Under the pieces are notes generated by a model. That model saw only the letters and a list, made by a program, of their open reading frames with translations, did no database searches and had not been told where the DNA came from. The translations under genes and the position numbers were made by a program. Shown piece after piece: positions 51,192 through 60,079 of a stretch of DNA of 64,000 bases. Position 1 is the stretch's first letter. Each line of letters starts with the position of its first letter. Origin of the DNA: Chryseobacterium gambrini (GTDB taxonomy: Bacteria; Bacteroidota; Bacteroidia; Flavobacteriales; Weeksellaceae); the NCBI RefSeq assembly GCF_900156825.1, contig NZ_FTOV01000003.1, positions 248,001 to 312,000 on the forward strand, read 5' to 3'.

Positions 51192-54100
51192 ATGTTTTTG
51201 AATTGTCATTCCTACCATAGTCTGCGTTACGGTACTTTATCAATCGAAGAATTGGTAAAACAGGCAGATGAATTAGAGATCAAACAAATAGTATTAACCG
51301 ATATTAATACGGTTACCGGAATTTATGATTTCAAGAAAGAATGTGAAGCAGTAGGAATTAAACCTATTGTAGGAATGGAAGTAAGAAAAGATGGTAAACT
51401 TCTTTATCTAACCATCTCAAAAGAGTTTTCAGGCATCGGTGAAGTGAATAAAATAATTACAGAGTATAACTGTGAAAATAAAGAACTTTCAGAGGTTGCA
51501 CCTGAATTTAAAAATGTTTTTGTGATCTATCCAATGAGTAATATTCCGTCTCTATTGAAGGAAGATGAATTTATAGGTGTACGGATCGATGAATTGAATT
51601 TTTTAATTAGACCTGAATATAAAAAACATATTTCTAAAATGGTGGTTCTCCATTCTGTTACTTTCGGGACTGATGAAGAATATGAATTACATAAAATTTT
51701 ACGGGCAATCGATAATAATACATTACTTTCAAAATTAACAAAGAAAGAGATTTGTAGGCAATCTGAATATTTTATTTCTGAAGAAAAACTTTTAAAAATC
51801 TTTGAAAGATATCCTGAGATTATCAGCAATACAAAAAATATTCTTGATGCATGCCGTTTTGATTTTGATTTCAAAGAAGTTAAAAATAAAAAGTTTTATA
51901 CCAAATCCAAAGAAGAAGATTTGAAACTTCTCAGCCGATTAGCATATTCGGGTCTGGAAAAAAGATATGGATTAAATCATGACATCGCAAAGAAAAGAAT
52001 TGAAAAGGAATTAAAAGTAATAGATGAACTTAATTTCTGTTCTTACTTTTTAATAACGTGGGATATCATCTGTTACAGTAATAGTATGGGTTTTATGCAT
52101 GTAGGGCGAGGAAGTGGTGCGAATTCTATTGTGAGTTACTGTTTAGGGATTACTGACATCTGTCCCTTGGAACTGGATCTTTATTTTGAAAGATTTCTCA
52201 ACCTTAACCGAAAAACACCACCGGATTTTGATATCGATTGGTCTTGGCAGAACAGGGATACAATATTGGAATATATTTTTGATCGATACGGAAGAGATCA
52301 TGTTGCGTTTTGTGGAACTAATGTTGAGTTTAAATACAAATCAATTTTTAGAGAGGTAGGAAAAGTATTCGGTTTGCCCAAGGAAGAATTGGATGACCTG
52401 GCTACAAAACCGATGGAAATTCATGACCGAAATTCGGTTGTGCAAATGGTTCAGAAATATGGTAGATTATTAGAAAAGTACCCTAATCAAAGGAGTATGC
52501 ATTCCTGTGGGATCTTAATCTCCGAAGAACCAATTACCAATTATACAGCACTTGAAATGCCACCGAAAGGATTCCCGATTGTTCAGTTTGATATGAATGT
52601 GGCAGAAGATATCGGACTTGAAAAATTCGACATTCTTTCCCAAAGAGGATTAGGAACCATTAATGATACTGTTAATCTCATTAAAAAGACAAGAGGACTT
52701 AAAGTGGATATTCGCGATACAGCATTGTCAAAAGATGAAGTAAAGTGCAATGAATATTTGGCGATAGGAAAAACCATAGGCTGTTTCTATATTGAATCTC
52801 CGGCAATGCGCGGATTGTTAAGACGATTAAAATGTGATAATTACCGTACGCTTGTTGCTGCTTCATCCATTATCAGACCGGGAGTTGCCCAAAGCGGAAT
52901 GATGAGAGAATACATTTTCAGACATAACAATCCGGATAAATTTGAATATTTCCATCCCGTATTCGAGGAAAATTTAAAGGAGACTTACGGGATTATGGTT
53001 TACCAAGAGGATGTAATTAAGATTGCACAGTATTTTGGGGGATTATCATTAGCTGACGGTGATATCCTAAGACGGGCAATGAGCGGAAAAGGAAGATCAC
53101 TGAAAAAACTTCAACAGGTGAAAGATAATTTCTTTAATTCCTGTAAGAGAAAAGGACATTCGGAACAATTAACTACCGAAGCGTTCAGACAGATAGAGTC
53201 TTTTGCCGGATATTCGTTCTGTAAAGCCCATTCAGCATCTTATGCGGTAGAAAGTTATCAAAGTCTTTATTTAAAAGTATATTATCCTTTGGAATTTATG
53301 GTTTCGGTGATTAATAATCAAGGCGGTTTTTACCGTACCGAAGTTTATATTCATGAGGCGAAAATGTTAGGAGGAAATATTCAGGTTCCATGTGTTAATT
53401 CAAGTGAGATTCAAACTACATTAAAAGGAACAGATATTTATTTGGGATTAATGCTATTAGAAGGATTGGAAACAAAAGTATCGCATGATATTGTGAATGA
53501 ACGTAAAATCAATGGAGATTACTTATCATTAGAAGACTTTATCAGACGAATTAATATCGGTATTGAAACGATACAGATTCTAATTTTTATTGGAGCATTC
53601 CGGTTTACTGGTAAACCAAAAAATGAATTGCTTGTTGAAGCAAGATTACTGTTAATAAATTTTAAACCTGAGAATAGAGGTTTGATGTTGATTGAAGAAC
53701 CTGTTCAGGAATTTAAACTTCCACAACTGAAAAGAGAAAGTTTCGAGGATGCATTTGATGAAATTGAGTTAATTGGATTTCCGGTTTCATGTAGTCCTTT
53801 TGATTTATTAAAGACCAAATACAGAGGATCAGTATTTGTAAAAGACTTGTTGAAATTTCATAAAAGACAGGTAAAAATGTTAGCATATCTTATTTCCAGA
53901 AAACACGTTCCCACTAAAAAAGGGACGATGTATTTTGGGACTTGGATCGATATCAACGGTGATTATTTTGATACCGCACATTTTCCCAATAGTTTAAACG
54001 AGTATGATTTTCAGGGAGGTGGTTGTTATTTATTACTCGGAACGGTTGAAGTTGATTTTCACTTTCCTACTATTACTATTCATAAAATGGCAAAAATGCC

Positions 54101-54242
54101 GATGATCCCCGATCCTCGGTATTCTTATGATAAAGAAAAACAATATGATATCCATCGCCAGATTAAGGAAGATGTAAGCATGACCTCTCGAAAGCCTTAT
54201 CCGCAGACGCATGAGATTGCATTACCCAGACATAAAATATAA
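51192..54242 (+). CDS. dnaE2: DnaE-type DNA polymerase III alpha (DnaE2/ImuC-like)
   Basis: This approximately 1016-residue C-family polymerase has a PHP domain (about 1-200, LNCHSYHSLRYGTLSIEELV), a palm with the catalytic acids in PPDFDIDWSWQNR near 351, and further family blocks GRGSGANSIVSYCLGI near 305 and SGKGRSLKKL near 635. It is shorter than a replicative DnaE and lies behind dinB under an S24 regulator, which fits an error-prone lesion-bypass enzyme. The start was set at MFLNCHS; an upstream in-frame Met inside dinB would add 20 unlikely residues. It begins 13 nt after the dinB stop. Confidence 0.87.
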   Translation: MFLNCHSYHSLRYGTLSIEELVKQADELEIKQIVLTDINTVTGIYDFKKECEAVGIKPIVGMEVRKDGKLLYLTISKEFSGIGEVNKIITEYNCENKELSEVAPEFKNVFVIYPMSNIPSLLKEDEFIGVRIDELNFLIRPEYKKHISKMVVLHSVTFGTDEEYELHKILRAIDNNTLLSKLTKKEICRQSEYFISEEKLLKIFERYPEIISNTKNILDACRFDFDFKEVKNKKFYTKSKEEDLKLLSRLAYSGLEKRYGLNHDIAKKRIEKELKVIDELNFCSYFLITWDIICYSNSMGFMHVGRGSGANSIVSYCLGITDICPLELDLYFERFLNLNRKTPPDFDIDWSWQNRDTILEYIFDRYGRDHVAFCGTNVEFKYKSIFREVGKVFGLPKEELDDLATKPMEIHDRNSVVQMVQKYGRLLEKYPNQRSMHSCGILISEEPITNYTALEMPPKGFPIVQFDMNVAEDIGLEKFDILSQRGLGTINDTVNLIKKTRGLKVDIRDTALSKDEVKCNEYLAIGKTIGCFYIESPAMRGLLRRLKCDNYRTLVAASSIIRPGVAQSGMMREYIFRHNNPDKFEYFHPVFEENLKETYGIMVYQEDVIKIAQYFGGLSLADGDILRRAMSGKGRSLKKLQQVKDNFFNSCKRKGHSEQLTTEAFRQIESFAGYSFCKAHSASYAVESYQSLYLKVYYPLEFMVSVINNQGGFYRTEVYIHEAKMLGGNIQVPCVNSSEIQTTLKGTDIYLGLMLLEGLETKVSHDIVNERKINGDYLSLEDFIRRINIGIETIQILIFIGAFRFTGKPKNELLVEARLLLINFKPENRGLMLIEEPVQEFKLPQLKRESFEDAFDEIELIGFPVSCSPFDLLKTKYRGSVFVKDLLKFHKRQVKMLAYLISRKHVPTKKGTMYFGTWIDINGDYFDTAHFPNSLNEYDFQGGGCYLLLGTVEVDFHFPTITIHKMAKMPMIPDPRYSYDKEKQYDIHRQIKEDVSMTSRKPYPQTHEIALPRHKI

Positions 54243-54678
54243 ATGAGAATAGAGATGATAATTTAAAATTAATTAAACTGAAGCAGTTAAGTCTTTTAAT
54301 GCAGAGAAATTTTTATGCATCTCCTGAAGATATTTTTAGAATATAAAGAAAATTTTTTTAGTCAGGAGGAAGCTTATGTTCTCAGGGGGATCTTTTGAAA
54401 GCGAGATACGAGAGAAGACCTGTAATTGCTTCGGTTAGCATGAGATAAACGTGAAACTTTGATTTCAGAAAAAGATCATCACCAGAGGAAATACAGCCTG
54501 CCCCTTTCTAACGGATCATTACTTATTATGAAAGCTAGCCTACAGGAACATCGGGATATTGGATTGTGAAATTTTTAACTCCGATGAAAGAAAGGATTAA
54601 TCCTACTTCAGGTTGGCTAAATAAAATATTGAATTTCTTTAATGTATTTTATTATAGGTTTTAGCTGTAGTTATCAAA

Positions 54679-54714
54679 ATTAATTATATTAGTTATATAA
54701 CTAATATAATTAAT
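54679..54714. repeat. Perfect 36-bp AT-only palindrome
   Basis: The sequence is self-complementary over 36 bases, centred on TTATATAA and containing only A, T and two G/C pairs (AGTTATATAACT). It is followed by two further TAATATAAT repeats. It could be a cruciform-forming recombinase or relaxase site, or simple low-complexity DNA. Confidence 0.6.
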
Positions 54715-54833
54715 ATAATTAATATAAATGTGGTTTTTTGATGTTGATTTTTTGTTAATTTGTTAATTTTTTTATTTTTTTGAAAAAAAAATAAAAAATT
54801 TTATGCGAATTTTTTTTAAGTTTGTATAAGCAA

Positions 54834-54873
54834 AAAAAATCTGCCTAGTATGCGACCACTAACAGATTTTTAT
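54834..54873 (+). terminator. Terminator-like hairpin
   Basis: AAAAATCTG pairs with CAGATTTTT across a 22-nt loop, followed by ATTG. It lies about 600 nt after dnaE2 and 210 nt before the first recombinase, and could end the bypass transcript. Confidence 0.45.
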
Positions 54874-55084
54874 TGTTCGATAAAAAATCATACGGAAAAA
54901 AGATAATTCTTTTGTCCCCTATATCTTATTTTATTATAGCAAATATAAAAAATATTACTGAATAAAAAAATATCTAAGTGGATTTTAAAAATGAAATTTG
55001 GATTAGTATATAATATTGATATATAGACAAAATTACTTTTTTCACAAGCAAACTGATAATTTGTTAAACTTTATATCAATATTT

Positions 55085-56335
55085 ATGGAAAAAGATATTC
55101 ACGAACTACATTCAAAACTTGAAACGTATATGAATAAGTATATCAATTCAAGTCCCCTTCAGAAAAAATTTTCTACTCAATTTCTAAAACTTCAAAAATT
55201 TATGCAAGACTCTTCAATTAGTTTATATAATAAAGATGTAGGAGCGAAGTATTTAGAATACAGAGAAGAACCAAGCAATAGCAAAATAACAAAAGAATGC
55301 AAATTTAGAGTTGATAGTAGATATGTTGATTTACTAAATGGAATGCTTCAAGAAAAATGGATTGTTAAAAAAAGTAAAAAAGATTATTATATAGTTTTAC
55401 CTACAAAAATAGGTCCTACTCTTTTTGACTTTTTAAACAAATACTCCACTGAAAGAAGATTAAATTCAAAAACGCGCGAAAACTATTACATTGCCTTGGA
55501 GAAGCTTTGTCACAGAATGGAGGAGGAAAGTTTATTTTCTCTCTCTAAGATCTCATCAGAATTTATTTTAGCATTTATCAGTTCTGTGACAGGAGGGAAA
55601 GATCATGCAGCAATTATTTTAAGAGCTTTATTAAAGGATTTGTGTAGTCAGAAACTTATTAGTTATGATACTGCACATATTCTTGATGGTATAAAAGTTA
55701 AGAAAACAACAAAATTAACATCGCATTACTCTTTGGAGGAAATTTTATGTATAGAATCTTCCGTTGACCGGAGGTATGCAACTGGTAAGAGAGACTATGC
55801 AATGATTCTATTAGCTACCAGATTAGGACTAAGATCAGCGGATATAAGATTTTTAAAGTTTTCTAACATTGATTGGGATAATAATTTGGTAATATTTGAA
55901 CAATACAAAACAAAGGATAGAATAGAGCTGCCATTATCCATAGATGTAGGTGAAGCTATAGTAGATTACATAAAAAATGGTAGAGCGAAGTCAGATTCTA
56001 AATATATATTTTTAAGGTGTAATGCACCCTATATTCCTATGACAGAGGGAGGACTAAATGCTATAGTTAATAAATATTTCAGAAAAGCGAATATAGATTT
56101 TAGTAGAAAAAAGCACGGACCACATTCTTTGAGACATAGTCTTGCAACAAATCTGTTGAATAACGGAACACCACTACCAATTATTGCAGAGACTCTGGGA
56201 CATCAAAGCTCACAAAGCACAATGCAATATTTGCATATTAATATCTCGGTTTTGTTGAGATGCACATTGGATGTGCCTAGTGTAGATATTAATTTTTATA
56301 CACAAAAAGGAAAAGGTTTGTCATGGATAAGATAA
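55085..56335 (+). CDS. Tyrosine recombinase, first of a trio (RitA-like)
   Basis: This 416-residue protein has the start set at MEKDIHELH. The catalytic domain (about 220-400) keeps all residues: Arg in TRLGLRSADIRF, a Lys in YKTKDRIELP, HSLRHSLATNL, LGHQSSQS and the nucleophile Tyr in MQYLHI. The longer N-terminal part holds extra helices beyond the SAM-like core-binding domain, typical of the first gene in trios. It overlaps the next recombinase by 13 nt. The three genes together form the right end of the 30.6-kb element. Confidence 0.9.
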   Translation: MEKDIHELHSKLETYMNKYINSSPLQKKFSTQFLKLQKFMQDSSISLYNKDVGAKYLEYREEPSNSKITKECKFRVDSRYVDLLNGMLQEKWIVKKSKKDYYIVLPTKIGPTLFDFLNKYSTERRLNSKTRENYYIALEKLCHRMEEESLFSLSKISSEFILAFISSVTGGKDHAAIILRALLKDLCSQKLISYDTAHILDGIKVKKTTKLTSHYSLEEILCIESSVDRRYATGKRDYAMILLATRLGLRSADIRFLKFSNIDWDNNLVIFEQYKTKDRIELPLSIDVGEAIVDYIKNGRAKSDSKYIFLRCNAPYIPMTEGGLNAIVNKYFRKANIDFSRKKHGPHSLRHSLATNLLNNGTPLPIIAETLGHQSSQSTMQYLHINISVLLRCTLDVPSVDINFYTQKGKGLSWIR

Positions 56336-57333
56336 ATGAATATTTTACCTACAAAAGTTCTTTTTCCTCGTATATTGAAGGGTTTTTACGGGAAAAGGAA
56401 CAAAAAGGACTTTTAAGAGGGTTAATGTTAAAATGTTATATGCTTGAATTTGACAGATTCTTTATTGAGTATAATATAACTAACTTACATATAACAAGAG
56501 AGGTGATTTTGCAATGGAAAGATACACGTCTTAACGACAAAGCAACTAATCTGTACAAAAAATATACTACATGGGTAAGTTTTTGCAAGTATATGTGTCG
56601 TATGGGTATTGAATGTTATATTCCACATACTCCAAAAGAGGGTAGACAAAACGATTATATTCCATATATATATACTCATGAGGAAATAAATTTGCTTTTT
56701 TCCAACGTTGATAAGTTAAGAATTAATAATTGTAAGCATAAAACTCAAATGTTCATTCTGCCAGCTTTCCTTCGTCTACTTTATAGTACAGGAATAAGAA
56801 TTGGTGAAGCATTAAGTATCACTAATGAAGATATAAAATTCAAAGAGAAAGTTATTGAAATTAATGATTCTAAAAATGATAGACAAAGAATAGTTGCGAT
56901 AAATGATTCGCTGTATGAAGTTCTTTTGCAATATCAAAAATTTAAAGAGTCAATGCCTATTAGAGGAATATGTGACGCAGACAAGAGTTTTTTTGTAACG
57001 CAGAATGGAAAACCCTGTTTATCAAATCGTATTTATAAATGGTTTGAACAATTATTATTACATAGTGATGTTCCTAAACAACCATGCTTTAATAGACCAA
57101 GAATACATGATATTAGACATACTGCAGCAGTACATGCTTTGGAAAAACTTGTAAAAAGTGGAGAAGATATTTATTGTGCTTTACCTATGATATCTGTTTT
57201 TTTAGGACATAAAAATATCAAATCCACAGAAGCATATGTTAGGCTAACAGATGAAATGTTCCCGGATTTAATACAGAAAGGAAGTATAACATCCTTTGTT
57301 TTTCCAGATATGAAATATAATAAATACGAATAG
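56323..57333 (+). CDS. Tyrosine recombinase, second of a trio (RitB-like)
   Basis: This 336-residue protein has an N-terminal SAM-like domain (about 10-105) and a catalytic domain with Arg in YSTGIRIGEALSI, HDIRHTAAVHAL, LGHKNIKSTEAYVRL with the nucleophile Tyr, and a Lys in NDSKNDRQRIV. All catalytic residues look intact. Its start overlaps the first recombinase and its stop is 2 nt before the third, so translation of the three is coupled and they may act as a complex. Confidence 0.9.
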   Translation: MDKINEYFTYKSSFSSYIEGFLREKEQKGLLRGLMLKCYMLEFDRFFIEYNITNLHITREVILQWKDTRLNDKATNLYKKYTTWVSFCKYMCRMGIECYIPHTPKEGRQNDYIPYIYTHEEINLLFSNVDKLRINNCKHKTQMFILPAFLRLLYSTGIRIGEALSITNEDIKFKEKVIEINDSKNDRQRIVAINDSLYEVLLQYQKFKESMPIRGICDADKSFFVTQNGKPCLSNRIYKWFEQLLLHSDVPKQPCFNRPRIHDIRHTAAVHALEKLVKSGEDIYCALPMISVFLGHKNIKSTEAYVRLTDEMFPDLIQKGSITSFVFPDMKYNKYE

Positions 57334-57335
57334 CT

Positions 57336-58352
57336 ATGACAGATTTTGCTAAACATTTGGAAAACTTTTTTATAAGATACCTTATAGGAGAATGTAATTC
57401 GTCAAAGCATACTATAAGAGCTTACAGAGATTCTTTCACGCTTTTACTAGTATTTATGAAGAATGTAAAAAATATAAATGCAGATAATTTAGAGCTCAAA
57501 CATTTAAATAAAAATGCAGTTTTAGATTTTTTAAAATGGCTTGAGGTAGAACATGAAAATGAAATTTCAACTAGAAATCAAAGATGTGCAGCGATTAAAT
57601 CTTTTTGTAAATATCTGCAGTATGAGGAACCTATGAGAATTTCGGAATGGCAGAATATACGTTCTATAAAATTAAAGAAGTACACAACTGAAAAACTTAC
57701 TTACTTGTCTCTAGATGCGATAAAATTACTTTTAGATCAGATTCCGTTAGACTCAAGAAGTTCCAGAAGAGATTTAGCTTTAATTGCACTTTTATATGAC
57801 AGTGGTGCTCGTGTTCAAGAAATCGCTGATCTAACACCGGATTCAATTAGATTTGACAATCCTAGTACCATTAGATTAGTTGGTAAAGGAAATAAGCAAA
57901 GGATTATTCCATTACAAAAAAACCAGATAGATCTCTTACAAAGATATATTGAAGATTTCGGATTGAACAAGTTTGGAAAAGAAAAGAGCCCATTATTTTT
58001 TAATAGAATAGGAGAAAAGTTGACAACCGCTGGAATAACATATATTTTAAAAAAATATGCCACGATAGCCAGATTACAAAATGAAAATCTAATACCAGCA
58101 ACAATTAGTCCTCATATTATAAGACACTCAAAAGCAATGCATTTGTTACAAAGTGGTGTTAATATAGTTTATATCAGAGATTTCTTAGGTCATAAAAGTA
58201 TACAGACTACTGAAATATATGCGCGTGCTGATTCAAAACAAAAAAGAGAGGCTTTAGAGTCTGTCTATGTAAATGTTCTTCCTGAAAGCAATACAGAAAG
58301 ATCTTGGGAAAAGAATCCTAAACTTAAAGATTTTCTTAAAAGTTTAGGCTAA
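57336..58352 (+). CDS. Tyrosine recombinase, third of a trio (RitC-like)
   Basis: This 338-residue protein has the N-terminal SAM-like fold (about 5-110) and a catalytic domain with Arg in YDSGARVQEIADL, a Lys in GKGNKQRIIPL, HIIRHSKAMHLL, LGHKSIQTTEIYARA with the nucleophile Tyr. Active-site residues are complete. It lies directly before the right junction (58480); only a hairpin and about 40 nt separate its terminator from umuC. Confidence 0.9.
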   Translation: MTDFAKHLENFFIRYLIGECNSSKHTIRAYRDSFTLLLVFMKNVKNINADNLELKHLNKNAVLDFLKWLEVEHENEISTRNQRCAAIKSFCKYLQYEEPMRISEWQNIRSIKLKKYTTEKLTYLSLDAIKLLLDQIPLDSRSSRRDLALIALLYDSGARVQEIADLTPDSIRFDNPSTIRLVGKGNKQRIIPLQKNQIDLLQRYIEDFGLNKFGKEKSPLFFNRIGEKLTTAGITYILKKYATIARLQNENLIPATISPHIIRHSKAMHLLQSGVNIVYIRDFLGHKSIQTTEIYARADSKQKREALESVYVNVLPESNTERSWEKNPKLKDFLKSLG

Positions 58353-58359
58353 AAATATT

Positions 58360-58438
58360 AAAATCAAAAGCCTAAGTCCTAAGCTAATTGTTTAAATGTT
58401 TGATAATTATGTTTTTATTCTTTGGGCTTTTGATTTTT
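58360..58438 (+). terminator. Terminator-like hairpin after the recombinase trio
   Basis: AAAATCAAAAGCC (58360-58372) pairs with GGCTTTTGATTTT (58425-58437), followed by a T-run. The 52-nt loop is long for a terminator, so it could also be part of the element's end structure. Confidence 0.55.
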
Positions 58439-58477
58439 TTTAGGTTTCGATAATCAACGTTATCAAAAGCTTTCGAT

Positions 58478-59455
58478 AAAATTGATGAGCTTTTTCTGGA
58501 TCTGAAAAGCTTCAAATATATCGATATTTACGAGTACTGTCTTAAAATCAAAAATGAAATTGATGAGCAGGAAAAAATTCCTGTAAGTATAGGAGTTGCC
58601 CCTACCAAAACACTTTGTAAGGTAGCAAACCGCATTGTCAAACAATTTCCCGAAAAGGTTAACGGAATTTATATTTTAGATACCCCTGAAAAAATAGAAA
58701 AAGCCTTAAAATGGTTGAAAATTGATGACGTTTGGGGAATCGGAAGACGTCTTGCCGTAAAAATGCATGACAATGGAGTGCATAAAGCATGGGATCTTCT
58801 TCAAAAGCCTGAAATGTGGGTTCGGAAGATCATGGGAATTCACGGGATAAGAATGGTGAACGAACTGAAAGGAATCCGTCAGTTAGAACTGGATGCTCCG
58901 TCTCCCAAAAAATCCATTGCCGTCACCAGAAGTTTCATGGAAATGCTTACCAAAAAAGAAGATGTTCGCGAACGTGTGGAAACCTTCGGAATGTACTGTT
59001 CCGAACGCCTGAGAAAACAAAATACCTGCTGCAAAATGGTAACGGTTTTTGTACAGACCAACCGATTCAGGAAGGATCTTCCTGAATATCGGAATGCCGC
59101 AACCAGAATTCTTCCCAATCCTACCAACTCATCAATTTTAATTGGCAGAGTCGTAAATGAGCTGTTCGAAGATATTTTCAAAGAAGGATTTCATTATAAA
59201 AAAGCAGGCGTTATTGTGAACGATTTTGTGCCGGAAGATCAAAGATTGATTAATCTTTTTGAAGAAGATACCCAGAATCTGCATTTGCCGGTGATGAAAG
59301 CAATGGATGCCATGAACAGAAAATACGGCAAAGATAAAGTGCGTCTCGGAAGCATGAGCGGCGAAAACACTTTCGGACGAAAACAGATGTCTCCCGAATA
59401 TGAAGCTTTTTTAAAAAACAATACGCTCAAAGAGGCAAATTTCAGATTTCATTAG
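58478..59455 (+). pseudogene. umuC: umuC, 3' fragment beyond the inserted element
   Basis: The frame KIDELFLDLKSFKYIDIYEY, then SIGVAPTKTLCKVANRIVKQ and LKIDDVWGIGRRLAVKMHDNG, is the remaining palm, fingers and little-finger part of UmuC, ending in KEANFRFH. Joined to the 103 codons at 27544 it gives about 426 residues, the usual UmuC length. A stop codon lies in frame at 58451. A TTG at 58715 could start a 246-residue piece lacking the catalytic residues. It is convergent with the YdeI-like gene. Confidence 0.9.
58480..58486. repeat. Right 7-bp junction repeat of the element
   Basis: AATTGAT is followed directly by GAGCTTTTTCTGGAT, encoding ELFLD of UmuC. Just before it is TTATCAAAAGC-TTTCGATAAA; TTATCAAAAG also begins the left end of the element (27853). 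Confidence 0.75.
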
Positions 59456-59463
59456 ATGTAAAA

Positions 59464-60075
59464 CTACCTTTTTTCATACTTCCAGTTTCTGCCTTTTCCT
59501 TCAGAGATCCACTCTAAAGCCTGATCCATTCTTTTGTTTCTGGTTGATTCCGTTTTAGCTTCTGTGATCCAGTTGATATATTCTTTACGGAAAGAGGGCG
59601 AAGCTTTTTTAAAAATTTCCAGAGCTTTTTTATTTTCATTCAAAGCATTTTGAAAATAATCAGGAACCTCTGTTTCTGTTTTCGATGGAGCTGCTTTTTT
59701 CAAAGTAACGCCCATATCTGTCAGTTCCATCGCTTCAGTAATCATCTTTTTAAGCTGAGGTTTTGAAGGAAGATTTTCTGTTTCTGTAATTTTACCCAGG
59801 CTGAACATATTCGTTTTTTCAGCCTCCGTTTCAAACTCTTTCAGAGATGTCATCTCATCATGAAGCCAGAATCCCATGCTGCAATACTGTTTAAAAGCAA
59901 CCATTGAACAAAGAATCTTCCCTTTATACAGGAATGTGGGAAACTTCCACTTGATTGCTTCTTCTGCATCAGGACAGAATTCGTGAATGGTTTCTCGGAT
60001 ATAATTCAGAATAGGTTTTGCAAAATCCTGAGATTTTTCAATGTATTCATCAACTTTCGGGCTGTATTTTTCCAT
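59464..60075 (-). CDS. YdeI/DUF1801-family protein
   Basis: This 203-residue cytosolic protein has an N-terminal DUF1801-type domain (about 12-120, IRETIHEFCPDAEEAIKWKFP then FLYKGKILCSMVAFKQYCSMGFW) and a C-terminal YdeI/OmpD-associated helical block (about 145-200, FKKASPSFRKEYINWITEAK then RMDQALEWISEGKGRNWKY). Biochemical role unknown. It starts 4 nt after the serine hydrolase stop, so the two are co-transcribed. Confidence 0.82.
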   Translation of the reverse strand: MEKYSPKVDEYIEKSQDFAKPILNYIRETIHEFCPDAEEAIKWKFPTFLYKGKILCSMVAFKQYCSMGFWLHDEMTSLKEFETEAEKTNMFSLGKITETENLPSKPQLKKMITEAMELTDMGVTLKKAAPSKTETEVPDYFQNALNENKKALEIFKKASPSFRKEYINWITEAKTESTRNKRMDQALEWISEGKGRNWKYEKR

Positions 60076-60079
60076 ATTT

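Larger units (their letters stand above)
54243..55084. other. Gene-free AT-rich stretch before the recombinase trio
   Basis: No credible gene was found in these 842 nt. The first 380 nt are less AT-rich and look like decayed coding sequence with many stops. The remainder is extremely AT-rich, holds the 36-bp perfect palindrome at 54679-54714, long A and T runs at 54770-54840, and a hairpin at 54834-54873. The leader of the first recombinase gene follows. Confidence 0.55.
27846..58486. mobile_element. 30.6-kb integrative element inserted in umuC, with recombinase trio
   Basis: Host umuC reads through SID at 27852 and resumes with ELFLDL at 58487. The 7-bp sequence AATTGAT occurs at both junctions (27846-27852 and 58480-58486), and removing one copy plus the interior restores an uninterrupted umuC frame. 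The right end carries three overlapping tyrosine recombinase genes, the organisation known as recombinase in trio (RIT). The interior contains IS remnants, regulators, redox enzymes, defence-like genes and a lesion-bypass cassette. Whether the whole span moves as one unit, or grew by several insertions, cannot be told from one sequence. Confidence 0.85.

Noticed and set aside
54243..54620. Decayed coding gene after dnaE2
   Set aside because: Short open stretches such as KARYERRPVIASVSMR were read in several frames, but no family could be recognised and stops are frequent.
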